The position numbers were made by a program, and so were the translations under genes. This document shows, piece by piece, positions 1-6,101 of a stretch of 8,606 nt of DNA (its first letter is position 1; each line of letters begins with the position of its first letter). Origin of the DNA: an uncultured Clostridia bacterium (GTDB lineage Bacteria; Bacillota; Clostridia; Lachnospirales; Anaerotignaceae); assembly GCA_910586765.1 (NCBI GenBank), contig CAJUJJ010000057.1:1-8606 (forward strand), written 5' to 3'. Under the pieces are notes generated by a model. The model was not told where the DNA came from and did no database searches. It worked only from the letters and a program-made list of their open reading frames with translations.

Positions 1-199
1 TTTTCCATGCGAGGTACACAACAGTGACTTTCTAAAACTTATGGAATCGCTCCAATATTTTTTATATTATCATGGCAATTCTTCATAATATTAAAAATCG
101 TTTGTATACTGATATGAATTTGTCAAGGTGCAGTAAAAAGGTATCACGAAAAACCTTCTTATTATATAGGTAACTTCTAGCCCTTTTCTGCCCCCTATT

Positions 200-592
200 T
201 TAGAAAAAATTTTTAATTTTTTCTTCTACAGCAATAACAGATTTTTTGATACGATTAAGACCACATTTTTCCATTCTTGCAATTTCCATATAGCTGTAAC
301 CACAAATACGATTCAAATAAAATCTTCTCTGCTGTGTTTTTGTGCAAGTGCTTACAATTTTTTGGATTTCTTTTAGCTGTTCTCTATTGATGCAGTAGTC
401 CTCCAAATTTTCAGCAACTCTTTTTTGATGTACTATGTAATCATTCAGTTCTCTATCATCAATATGTTTTCTTCTCTCATATCTTCGATGTTCTTGTTCC
501 TTGTTTTCTTCCTGCAAAACAGCATACACTTCTTCTGATACTTCAACAGAAACCATTTTTCCATCACTGTCTTTGATTTCAACTTTTCTCAT
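200..592 (-). CDS. Small sigma-70 region 4-like DNA-binding protein
   Basis: The chosen start is ATG at 590-592, six to seven bases after GGAGGAG; a TTG at 607 would start inside that Shine-Dalgarno site. The product has 130 residues: a short beta-like opening (VEIKDSDGKMVSVEVSEEVYAVL, about residues 4-26), a highly charged helical middle, and a C-terminal helix-turn-helix (TKTQQRRFYLNRICGYSYMEIARMEKCGLNRIKKSV, about 85-119) like sigma region 4. Its length and layout match the small sigma-like regulators carried by Tn916/Tn1549-type conjugative elements and related islands. It lacks a region 2, so it probably does not act as a full sigma factor alone. It is separated from the spike operon by two hairpins. 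Its targets are unknown. Confidence 0.72.
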   Translation of the reverse strand: MRKVEIKDSDGKMVSVEVSEEVYAVLQEENKEQEHRRYERRKHIDDRELNDYIVHQKRVAENLEDYCINREQLKEIQKIVSTCTKTQQRRFYLNRICGYSYMEIARMEKCGLNRIKKSVIAVEEKIKNFF

Positions 593-606
593 TTTTTTCT
601 CCTCCA

Positions 607-639
607 AATTTTGAATTTTTTTGAACTCAAAATTGTATA
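607..639 (-). promoter_or_regulatory. Possible promoter -10 and operator palindrome of the sigma-like gene
   Basis: TATACAAT (632-639, minus strand) resembles a -10 box, but no good -35 is visible. Just downstream is an inverted repeat, AATTTTGA (607-614) and TCAAAATT (627-634) with a 12 bp spacer, placed between the -10-like box and the Shine-Dalgarno site, where an autorepressor operator could sit. Chance palindromes are common in such AT-rich DNA. Confidence 0.3.
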
Positions 640-664
640 GGTGGAGAACGACAGTGTTTTTTGA

Positions 665-719
665 GCAAAAAAAAGAACAAGTAAAATATAAAATTCACTT
701 GTTCTTTTTGCTTTTTTTT
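665..719. terminator. Bidirectional terminator-like hairpin between the spike operon and the sigma-like gene
   Basis: The arms (665-682 and 697-711) share AGAACAAGT/ACTTGTTCT with a 14 nt A/T loop. An 8-T tract follows on the plus strand, and the paired A-tract gives a T-tract on the minus strand. It insulates the gene at 200-592 from read-through. The rest of 593-899 is AT-rich with no gene. Confidence 0.65.
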
Positions 720-821
720 CAAATTGAAAAAATAAAAAAGAGTATTTTTATAAATAGCATACATTTGACTAAAATTATTTTATAAGTATTTATAATAAAA
801 TATTTATTATTTAGCAAATAA

Positions 822-872
822 AAAAGAGTCAATTTATTTACATAAAAATATGTAATATTAATTGGCTCTTTT
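822..872 (-). terminator. Intrinsic terminator of the spike operon
   Basis: A long imperfect hairpin lies 28 nt after the pentapeptide gene. The arms are AAAGAGCCAATTA-type (about 850-872) and TAAATTGACTCTTT-type (about 822-843), with an A/T loop and a run of T's on the minus strand as the stem closes. It also has T's on the plus side, so it may work in both directions. Confidence 0.7.
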
Positions 873-899
873 GTCTTTCGTATTTTTTCAATACTATAT

Positions 900-2012
900 T
901 TATTTTAAAATAATTTGTTTTTTCTGTTGTTCTGTTAAAATAATTTGTTTCAGTTGCTTCTTAGAAAAAATACATTTTTCCAATACAGCATTTGTAAAAT
1001 CAACATTTTCAATATTTGCCTTCCTAAAATCTGCATAGTTTAATACAGCATTTTTAAAACTGGCATTTTTTAAGCAACAGCCTTTAAAAGAAGTATAACA
1101 ATAGGCAGAATAAATTTTTAACATAAAAAGTATATCATCTAATTCTGTAACTGCATCATCAAAACAAGCTCCTTGTAAATCTGCACCATCAAAGCAAGCA
1201 TAATTTAATATCGTTTGTTCTAAATTTGACTGTTTTAAATTTGATTTTTGAAATCTTACTCCCTGTAAATTGCTTCCCTTTAAATCAATACCTTGCAAAT
1301 CACTTTGTCTAACATCTGCATATCTTAAATCCATATCATTTGCAGAAATACCTTTTAAATCAATTCCTTTCAAATCAACAAAACAAAAATTTTTATCTTC
1401 TTGTTTTAAAAATTGTCTTTTCCATTTCCCATAATCTATTTCTGTATCTTGTTGATACAATTTGTCACAAGGTTCAAAATACTCACCGCTTTGTATTTCT
1501 AAATGTTCTGCTTTTTTTAGTTTATAATAAGCGTCACTTTCTGTTAACTCATTCATAGCATATCGCAATATTTCTACAAAAAAATAATGAAATATGTTCA
1601 GTTGTTTCATTATGAACATTTCCAGTTCTGGTATGGAAAAAACAGAGCGATAAGTATTACTTTGCAATAAAACTTCATTATAAAATTGATAATAATAGTG
1701 ATAAATGACCTGACTATCTAAAACACCAATTTCTTTTCCTTTTTTCAAATACCAATATTCATCATATAAAAACAAATGATATTGATAAATTCCTTCTAAT
1801 ATATCCTGCCTCATAATATGAAATGTAATATAATTTATTTTTTGTTCGCATTGTTGTGCTTTGTAAAAAAGTTTTTCTATTTCTGTACAAATTGTTTTTT
1901 GTATTTGTTCTATATTTTGTTGTATTTCACTTTGCATAATGAAAACAGTGTTTTGCAATGTAGGAAACAATATTTCATTTTCCCATTTTTGATACATCTC
2001 TTTTTTATTCAT
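900..2012 (-). CDS. Pentapeptide-repeat protein with helical N-terminal domain
   Basis: A 370-residue protein. Residues 1-200 are predicted helical, rich in Gln, Tyr and Phe, and match no family I know. Residues about 210-288 and 307-350 are pentapeptide repeats of the A(D/N)LXX kind (ADVRQ SDLQG IDLKG SNLQG; YADFR KANIE NVDFT NAVLE), which fold into a right-handed quadrilateral beta-helix. An 18-residue non-repeat insert (VTELDDILFMLKIYSAYC) interrupts them. The start is ATG at 2010-2012 with AGAGGA upstream, 10 nt after the previous stop, so it is the last gene of the spike operon. Pentapeptide proteins are common neighbours of VgrG-type spikes in Firmicutes, perhaps as adaptors or effectors (inference). 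A 16 bp direct repeat in the last codons gives KQIILTEQQ KKQIILK. Confidence 0.82.
   Translation of the reverse strand: MNKKEMYQKWENEILFPTLQNTVFIMQSEIQQNIEQIQKTICTEIEKLFYKAQQCEQKINYITFHIMRQDILEGIYQYHLFLYDEYWYLKKGKEIGVLDSQVIYHYYYQFYNEVLLQSNTYRSVFSIPELEMFIMKQLNIFHYFFVEILRYAMNELTESDAYYKLKKAEHLEIQSGEYFEPCDKLYQQDTEIDYGKWKRQFLKQEDKNFCFVDLKGIDLKGISANDMDLRYADVRQSDLQGIDLKGSNLQGVRFQKSNLKQSNLEQTILNYACFDGADLQGACFDDAVTELDDILFMLKIYSAYCYTSFKGCCLKNASFKNAVLNYADFRKANIENVDFTNAVLEKCIFSKKQLKQIILTEQQKKQIILK
905..950 (-). repeat. 16 bp exact direct repeat at the 3' end of the pentapeptide gene
   Basis: TTAAAATAATTTGTTT occurs at 905-920 and 935-950, offset 30 bp (10 codons), giving a duplicated KQIIL near the C-terminus. 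It is a small in-frame duplication. Confidence 0.8.
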
Positions 2013-2022
2013 AATCCTCTTC

Positions 2023-2607
2023 CTAATTTTCTAATTGTATGGATAGCAACATTTGTTTCACAATATTTATCCAATCTCTTTTTTGTGTAAAAGGACAATG
2101 AAATGTTCCCACCACCCAGTTACAATTTATCAAAAATAAAAATATTACTTCTAATATCGTATCGTTTTGTATTTGCAATGGAAATACAAATTGTATGATA
2201 GGTAGTTCTTGTTTTGTGTTGAAAATCTCTTTTTCTATTGTAATATTGCTATCCATTTCTTTTATGTCCTGTTCCAATTCCTGCTGCACTTTTAAAATAT
2301 CTGTTCCAATTTGTTTACCATCTAAAAAAGAAAAAGTGATATTAATATCCATTTCCTCATTTGTATATACAAAATCCGGACAATATTCTACACCATATTT
2401 TAATACAACAGTCGGTTTTTTCATCATATCAAAAAAAACAGGCAACATCATACTAAATTCTCCATGACACAATTTTTTTCTTTCGAACTTTACTGTATTA
2501 TAAAAAATTTCTGCATATCCTCTATTAATATCATTTTTTTGCAGTTCTTTCCTTTTTTTCTCTTGATTGATAATTTTTACCATATCTTCCGCATAACTTT
2601 TCAACAA
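2023..2607 (-). CDS. Small DcrB/EagR-like protein, possible effector chaperone
   Basis: A 194-residue protein. The start is TTG at 2605-2607: AGGAAG lies six bases upstream and overlaps the end of the spike gene, which stops 10 nt earlier, while the first ATG (residue 9) has no such site. A charged N-terminal helix (residues 1-30) is followed by an alpha/beta domain. Its pattern (CPDFVYTNEEMDINITFSF, a long Glu-rich helix, IIQFVFPL, then NWVVGTFHCPF and a final helix IVKQMLLSIQL) recalls the DcrB/DUF1795 fold used by EagR chaperones. Those chaperones protect hydrophobic segments of VgrG-delivered effectors. Location beside a spike gene fits that role, but the similarity is by eye and modest. 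There is no signal peptide, unlike lipoprotein DcrB. Confidence 0.5.
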   Translation of the reverse strand: MLKSYAEDMVKIINQEKKRKELQKNDINRGYAEIFYNTVKFERKKLCHGEFSMMLPVFFDMMKKPTVVLKYGVEYCPDFVYTNEEMDINITFSFLDGKQIGTDILKVQQELEQDIKEMDSNITIEKEIFNTKQELPIIQFVFPLQIQNDTILEVIFLFLINCNWVVGTFHCPFTQKRDWINIVKQMLLSIQLEN

Positions 2608-2617
2608 TCATCACTTC

Positions 2618-4000
2618 CTATGCTTTAAAGTGCATAATTTCATCTACAATTACATTCGCTTTTGGTGTGGTTGCCATAATTCTGTCTGTTGCCTGAAATA
2701 CAATTTTATTTGCTTCTAATCTCATTAAATTTGCTGTGTTTATTTGAATACCAGCACTTCCCGTCAGTGTAATTCCGCTGCTGTAATCCATATTGACAGC
2801 ACATTTTTGTTCTGAAGCAATAAAATCAATAGTAGTAGGGGATAATACCATCTCTTTTTTATGTATATTGCCAAATCTTTTTGTAGAAATATCTTGTGTT
2901 TTTGTATTTTGTTTTCCATCTGTTCTATTTACAAGTCTTACATACATCTGCGATTCATCTGTTTTAGGACTGTATAATTTCACACTGTCCCCCACTTGTG
3001 GCATACTATAATATCCTGTTTGTCCTTCTGTTGTATAAAGCGTATTATATGGAAACCAGTAACATTTTGCTACATCTTGTGTTTCATCAATGCACAAATG
3101 TAATTTCAAACAATCTTTTTTTACATCAAGCACTTTCCCATCAATGGACAAACCCATAAAAGCAGCATTATAAAATGTATTTGTAAAAACACCTTCTTTT
3201 TTACATAATTGATAATAGCAAATCATTTTTCCGTGCTGTAATATCACTTCTTTTTCTATTACAATAAAATAAAAATCTCTATATAATATGGTATCCCCTA
3301 ATTCATAATCGTGCTCTGTTTCAATTTTAAAATAGGTAAAATCCAATAAACTTTTTTCATCAAAATTTTGATTTTGTATCATATATTTGTCTGTTTTTCT
3401 GATAATTCTGTAATGCTGAGCCTGCTCTTTGTATGTTTCACCATTAGGCAAACCAATATATAATTTAGGCTTGTCAGAGAATATATCAGGTATCACAATA
3501 GTATGAAGTTGAGAGGCAAGTCGCAATAAAAATGCCCAATCTGTTTCATCATACTGTATTATCACTCTGTCTTGTGTTTTACCATTGGAAGCAGTATCTA
3601 TAAAATCCCCCTGATACTCTGTTTTGATAATTTGTTCCAATAAGGATTGATATTTATTTTCTGTATGTTGAAAACTTCTTCTTTTCTTTTTGATGTCTAA
3701 CAAAATACTGTTGCTTTTCGCTGTCAGACTGACAATACAAATATCTTGTATCATAGAGATTTGTAAATCCATCAACACACCTGAAAACAATATTGGTTTT
3801 TTGTCGTTCCCTTTTTGAAGTAATACAACATTTGTTTTTTCATTTAGGCTGTAAATATCTTCTACTTTTTGACCATCTTCTAACATTACATCAATGGTTG
3901 CGACAGCGTGTTCATTGCATTTTTGTACTATTTTTGCAGACAATATTTTTTGCACTTTGAAAGGAATTTCTATTTCTAAATCTTTTAATAATATGCTCAT
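2618..4000 (-). CDS. VgrG / phage late control D-like spike protein
   Basis: A 460-residue protein with the layout of contractile-injection spike proteins. Residues about 1-270 are gp27-like, with the family hallmark QYDETDWAFLLRLASQ at 149-164. Residues about 280-358 form a gp5-type OB fold with MPQVGDSVKLY at 333-343. Residues about 383-452 form a Thr/Ile/Asn-rich beta segment suggestive of the triple-stranded spike stalk. Trimers of such proteins cap the tube of T6SS, phage-tail and extracellular injection machines and carry effectors or PAAR tips. The start is ATG at 3998-4000 with GGTGAG just upstream, 12 nt after the Imm11-like gene. The stalk is shorter than in proteobacterial VgrG and no C-terminal effector is fused, so cargo is presumably a separate protein such as the upstream toxin (inference). 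Confidence 0.85.
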   Translation of the reverse strand: MSILLKDLEIEIPFKVQKILSAKIVQKCNEHAVATIDVMLEDGQKVEDIYSLNEKTNVVLLQKGNDKKPILFSGVLMDLQISMIQDICIVSLTAKSNSILLDIKKKRRSFQHTENKYQSLLEQIIKTEYQGDFIDTASNGKTQDRVIIQYDETDWAFLLRLASQLHTIVIPDIFSDKPKLYIGLPNGETYKEQAQHYRIIRKTDKYMIQNQNFDEKSLLDFTYFKIETEHDYELGDTILYRDFYFIVIEKEVILQHGKMICYYQLCKKEGVFTNTFYNAAFMGLSIDGKVLDVKKDCLKLHLCIDETQDVAKCYWFPYNTLYTTEGQTGYYSMPQVGDSVKLYSPKTDESQMYVRLVNRTDGKQNTKTQDISTKRFGNIHKKEMVLSPTTIDFIASEQKCAVNMDYSSGITLTGSAGIQINTANLMRLEANKIVFQATDRIMATTPKANVIVDEIMHFKA

Positions 4001-4012
4001 TTTCTCACCGCC

Positions 4013-4507
4013 CTATATCATATGCTCCACTTTTTGAAAAGAAATACCTAGATATTCTTTTCGTAATATATTTTCTGTCAATACTCTGTCAAACACAAAA
4101 TATTCTTGTTTCTCAAAATCAACACGAAACAAAAAGCGTTCTTCTATTTTGTCACTTTGAAATACAACATCATTTATACTTTTATAGTTTCCTTTTGCAA
4201 TACAATCCAATGCAGTACAAACACATTTCCAGTAAACAACAGACTGCATATGCTCATTATCACACAAAAATATGGGGTAAAACTCTAACGTTTCGTCATA
4301 GGTTTCCAACAATTCTTTTAACCCATCAGAAAACAAATGAAATGTAGAAAACAACTTGCGAACCATAATATAATCTGCCTGTAAATGTTTTTCTCCTAAA
4401 TCACACGCAATCACTTCTTCATTTGCCTGCTCTAATTCCTCTTTTGTCATATTGATATGGATTGCATTTGTAATTCTTTTGTCAGGTTTTACAATATAAT
4501 AGGAAAT
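4013..4507 (-). CDS. Imm11/DUF1629-like protein with probable AUU start
   Basis: From ATT at 4505-4507 the product is 164 residues; from the first ATG (4450) it would be 145. The longer form is preferred because of the ideally placed AGGAGGTGAT and because the added residues (SYYIVKPDKRITNAIHIN) look like a genuine protein start, conserved in the broken copy at 5924. The body resembles the Imm11/DUF1629 group: a core helix and strand (DGLKELLETYDETLEFYPIF), a YW pair, a V/I-rich strand (FVFDRVLTENI) and a closing LGISFQKVE. Members are annotated as immunity proteins of polymorphic toxins. Its position 12 nt before the spike gene also allows a structural or accessory role in the injection operon. 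No membrane segment is visible. Family assignment is from memory of the pattern. Confidence 0.62.
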   Translation of the reverse strand: MSYYIVKPDKRITNAIHINMTKEELEQANEEVIACDLGEKHLQADYIMVRKLFSTFHLFSDGLKELLETYDETLEFYPIFLCDNEHMQSVVYWKCVCTALDCIAKGNYKSINDVVFQSDKIEERFLFRVDFEKQEYFVFDRVLTENILRKEYLGISFQKVEHMI

Positions 4508-4520
4508 AGTATCACCTCCT
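4505..4520 (-). promoter_or_regulatory. Ribosome binding site AGGAGGTGAT with probable ATT start codon
   Basis: AGGAGGTGAT (4511-4520) is a near-perfect anti-16S match. Counting from AGGAGG, ATT (4505-4507) lies seven bases downstream, in frame with the Imm11-like gene. No ATG, GTG or TTG occurs in this frame between the stops just upstream (TAA TGA) and the ATG at 4450, which has no Shine-Dalgarno site. The first ATG therefore looks internal. Confidence 0.65.
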
Positions 4521-4540
4521 CATTATGCTGAGCAATATCT

Positions 4541-4574
4541 GCGAAACACCCCACATAAAAGCAAAGTGTTTCGC
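4541..4574. other. Conserved leader hairpin, copy 1
   Basis: Perfect 9 bp inverted repeat GCGAAACAC (4541-4549) and GTGTTTCGC (4566-4574) with a 16 nt loop, 21 nt upstream of the Shine-Dalgarno site of the next gene. There is no T-tract on its minus-strand 3' side, so it is more likely an mRNA leader structure, a processing site or a recombination-associated repeat than a terminator. Confidence 0.6.
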
Positions 4575-4605
4575 AATTACCCTATTTTTTTTACAATAAT
4601 ATTTT

Positions 4606-4992
4606 TTAAAGTTTTTTATAATCTTGCTGAACTTTTAAATAATCATTATAAAACACTTCAAAGTCATCGCCTAATTTTTCTTTAAGTCCATCAATCACAT
4701 TACTTTCAAATATTTCCTTTAATTCTCCTTGAATTTCGGAAATATCAACATTATCATCCATTGCAATTTTTGCAAGGCTAATAAATATACAGCACTTATC
4801 CAAAAAGTCATATCCTTCATAGTCATATTCTCCTTCAATTATGTACCCTGTCATCCTTAATGGAGTATTTAATTCCTGATAAAGCTGTAAATATAAATCT
4901 TCTACACCTTCTTTACATTCGCTATAGTTTATTGACATAAAATCTTCATCATAAGATTTTTGTTTTTTAGATTCACTATGATTTATTGACAT
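4606..4992 (-). CDS. Putative orphan immunity protein (unassigned family)
   Basis: The chosen start, ATG at 4990-4992, gives 128 residues and has AAAGGAG nine bases upstream. An ATG at 5043 would add 17 residues and has only a weaker AAGGGA. The protein is acidic, with no signal peptide or membrane segment, and ends in a charged helix (DDFEVFYNDYLKVQQDYKKL). Its start MSINHSESK is repeated 18 residues later as MSINYSECK, so the first 18 codons look like a duplicated 5' end. The body from the second MSIN onward is probably the original gene. It lies alone between the deaminase pair and the Imm11-like gene, with no toxin of its own in view. Orphan immunity function is inferred from context only. 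Confidence 0.6.
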   Translation of the reverse strand: MSINHSESKKQKSYDEDFMSINYSECKEGVEDLYLQLYQELNTPLRMTGYIIEGEYDYEGYDFLDKCCIFISLAKIAMDDNVDISEIQGELKEIFESNVIDGLKEKLGDDFEVFYNDYLKVQQDYKKL

Positions 4993-4994
4993 AA
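4917..4994 (-). repeat. 54 bp-spaced direct repeat duplicating a gene start
   Basis: Positions 4917-4940 and 4971-4994 match at 21 of 24 bases and are offset by exactly 54 bp (18 codons). Both encode an ATG start followed by Ser-Ile-Asn-His/Tyr-Ser-Glu. Only the outer copy has a good Shine-Dalgarno site. Confidence 0.75.
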
Positions 4995-5103
4995 TATTTT
5001 TCTCCTTTAGTCTTTCCATAAATTCATATTGACAAATTTTCATAATAAAAAATCCCTTATTGTTTTAGTATAATTATATATATTAAATTATAAATATTCT
5101 TTA

Positions 5104-5631
5104 TTACTTTAATGTTTTAGATAAATATTTTCCGTCAAATCTAATTCCCCATCCTTTGTTTTCCGAAAATAATAAATTATTAATTTTTGTAAAATCTGGT
5201 AAATTTATATTGTTATTTTCTAAAAATAATATAATAGCATTTAAATTATCTAAACTTTCTTTTCCATATCCATTGATAGAAGCATATGCATGACTATTAG
5301 CTAAACTCCATACCATTTTTAAAATAGTATTAACGTCAGAATCAGAAGAAATATTTTCATATAAATTTTTTAATTCATTATATTTTTCTTCTTTTAAGTA
5401 TTCAAAATTAGAATCTTCATAATTATCAAATTCAAATAAATACTCAGGAATATACTCCATTACTTCATCCATCCATTCATCCCAATAACGAAGATTTGTT
5501 ACTTCCCAATATTTTTCAAATACTATATCCCAACTTTTTTTAGGATATTTTACAATTAAATATTTTTCTGCACACATTATTCCATATGCTATTCTTCCTA
5601 TAACAGAAATTTTTTTAAACTTTTCAATCAT
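5104..5631 (-). CDS. Putative immunity protein for the deaminase toxin
   Basis: A 175-residue, Trp/Tyr- and Glu-rich, largely helical cytosolic protein, starting MIEKFKKISVIGRIAYGIM. The ATG overlaps the stop of the deaminase fragment by one base (TAATG) behind a purine-rich stretch, which implies translational coupling. This position makes it the likely antidote to that deaminase. The acidic surface expected from its sequence (for example the cluster YWDEWMDEVMEYIPEYL) suits binding to a nucleic-acid enzyme. I recall a general likeness to helical Imm6-type proteins, but no diagnostic motif is visible and the assignment is open. Although its toxin is truncated, this gene is intact, as is common for orphan immunity genes that protect against neighbours carrying the full toxin. 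Confidence 0.68.
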   Translation of the reverse strand: MIEKFKKISVIGRIAYGIMCAEKYLIVKYPKKSWDIVFEKYWEVTNLRYWDEWMDEVMEYIPEYLFEFDNYEDSNFEYLKEEKYNELKNLYENISSDSDVNTILKMVWSLANSHAYASINGYGKESLDNLNAIILFLENNNINLPDFTKINNLLFSENKGWGIRFDGKYLSKTLK

Positions 5632-5876
5632 TATTTTTCTTCTTCTATCCAGCCAGAATAATTTTCAAATATCTTATTTTTAAAAGTATATGTACAATTT
5701 TCGCAAGCAGGTTTCAATTCTCCAAACTTATTATCTATTGTATGTATTGTAGTAATAGAGATATTTTCTAATTTAGCTCCATCATTTAATGCTTGATTAA
5801 TTGCATCTACTTCTGCACAATTCCCAATTTCACTTACCAAAAAATTCCATATCCTCCCTCTTTCATAACAAATCAT
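5631..5876 (-). pseudogene. Orphan C-terminal fragment of a YwqJ-type nucleic-acid deaminase toxin
   Basis: The 81-residue frame carries the zinc-binding signature of the deaminase superfamily: GNCAEVDA (C20, catalytic-type E22) and, 36 residues later, KPACENC (C58, C61). This spacing and the GNCAEVDAINQAL wording resemble YwqJ-type polymorphic-toxin deaminases. A complete domain has further strands before the CAE helix and is normally fused to a long secretion protein. Here only about 17 residues precede C20, and the upstream DNA is an unrelated gene start, so the N-terminal half of the fold is missing. The ATG at 5876 lacks a clear Shine-Dalgarno site. The stop overlaps the next gene start by one base (TAATG), as expected for a toxin/immunity pair. 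It is probably an inactive relic or a recombination donor for the full-length toxin (inference). Confidence 0.72.
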
Positions 5877-5888
5877 CTCATTGGTTTA

Positions 5889-5924
5889 CTATAAATTGTT
5901 TGGTTTTACAATGTAATATGAAAT
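5889..5924 (-). pseudogene. 5' remnant of an Imm11/DUF1629-like gene with ATT start
   Basis: Reading from ATT (5922-5924) gives ISYYIVKPNNL and then TAG (5889-5891) followed directly by TAA. The first eight residues are identical to those of the intact gene starting at 4507. A purine-rich GGGGAG lies a few bases upstream. After the stops the same frame continues through ACC AAT GAG into the ATG of the deaminase fragment, so the junction between the two genes lies at about 5880-5897. Confidence 0.65.
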
Positions 5925-5998
5925 AGTATTACTCCCCTATAAAACTTTGTTACTGAGCAACATATGCGAAACACTTCACATAAAAGCAAAGTGTTTCA
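5902..5998 (-). repeat. Leader repeat, copy 2: hairpin, Shine-Dalgarno-like site and broken 5' end of an Imm11-like gene
   Basis: This stretch matches 4485-4574 with small gaps. It has the same hairpin with arm GAAACACTT, the same CTCAG block, the same ATACTATTTC start context and the same first codons (ISYYIVKP). The copies lie about 1.4 kb apart in direct orientation and flank the orphan cassette. The matching frame then reads NNL followed by TAG TAA, so this copy is a gene remnant. The arrangement fits insertion of the cassette by recombination or by duplication of the leader. Confidence 0.8.
5968..5998. other. Conserved leader hairpin, copy 2
   Basis: Inverted repeat GAAACACTT (5968-5976) and AAGTGTTTC (5990-5998) with a 13 nt loop. 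It has no T-tract on the minus-strand side, so it does not look like an intrinsic terminator in the direction of the genes. It corresponds to 4541-4574. Confidence 0.6.
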
Positions 5999-6101
5999 CT
6001 AAAAATATCGCTCTTTTATTGTAAGTGTTTTATAACTACAATATCTAACTTTATTTGTTAAATGTAAAAACTTTAAAATAATCATCATATATTATGGATA
6101 A

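Larger units (their letters stand above)
4485..4574 (-). repeat. Leader repeat, copy 1: hairpin, strong Shine-Dalgarno site and ATT start of the Imm11-like gene
   Basis: This copy is the functional-looking one. From high to low coordinates it holds the hairpin, a CTCAG block, AGGAGGTGAT and the first codons of the Imm11-like gene. Its partner is 5902-5998. Similarity begins at the outer hairpin arm and ends about eight codons into the gene. Confidence 0.8.

Noticed and set aside
103..126. Minus-strand promoter TTGACA (121-126) with TATACA (103-108)
   Set aside because: The spacing is only 12 bp and no gene follows within the window; I see nothing else supportable in 1-199.
1340..2467. Plus-strand open frames at 1340-1558, 1818-2090 and 2195-2467
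   Set aside because: They lie antisense inside the pentapeptide and DcrB/EagR-like genes, have no ribosome sites, and encode Phe/Leu/Tyr-rich text typical of reversed AT-rich coding DNA.
4505..4516. GTG at 4514-4516 as start of the Imm11-like gene
   Set aside because: It is in another frame and stops after eight codons.
4512..4556. 14-codon leader ORF ending in the Shine-Dalgarno site of the Imm11-like gene
   Set aside because: It has no ribosome site, and in the second leader copy the same ATG is followed at once by TGA, so it is not conserved.
5968..5998. Leader hairpins as intrinsic terminators
   Set aside because: Neither copy is followed by a T-tract on the transcribed (minus) strand.
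6001..6101. Promoter for the cassette genes (TTTACA with GATATT)
   Set aside because: Weak boxes in very AT-rich DNA; not distinguishable from chance.
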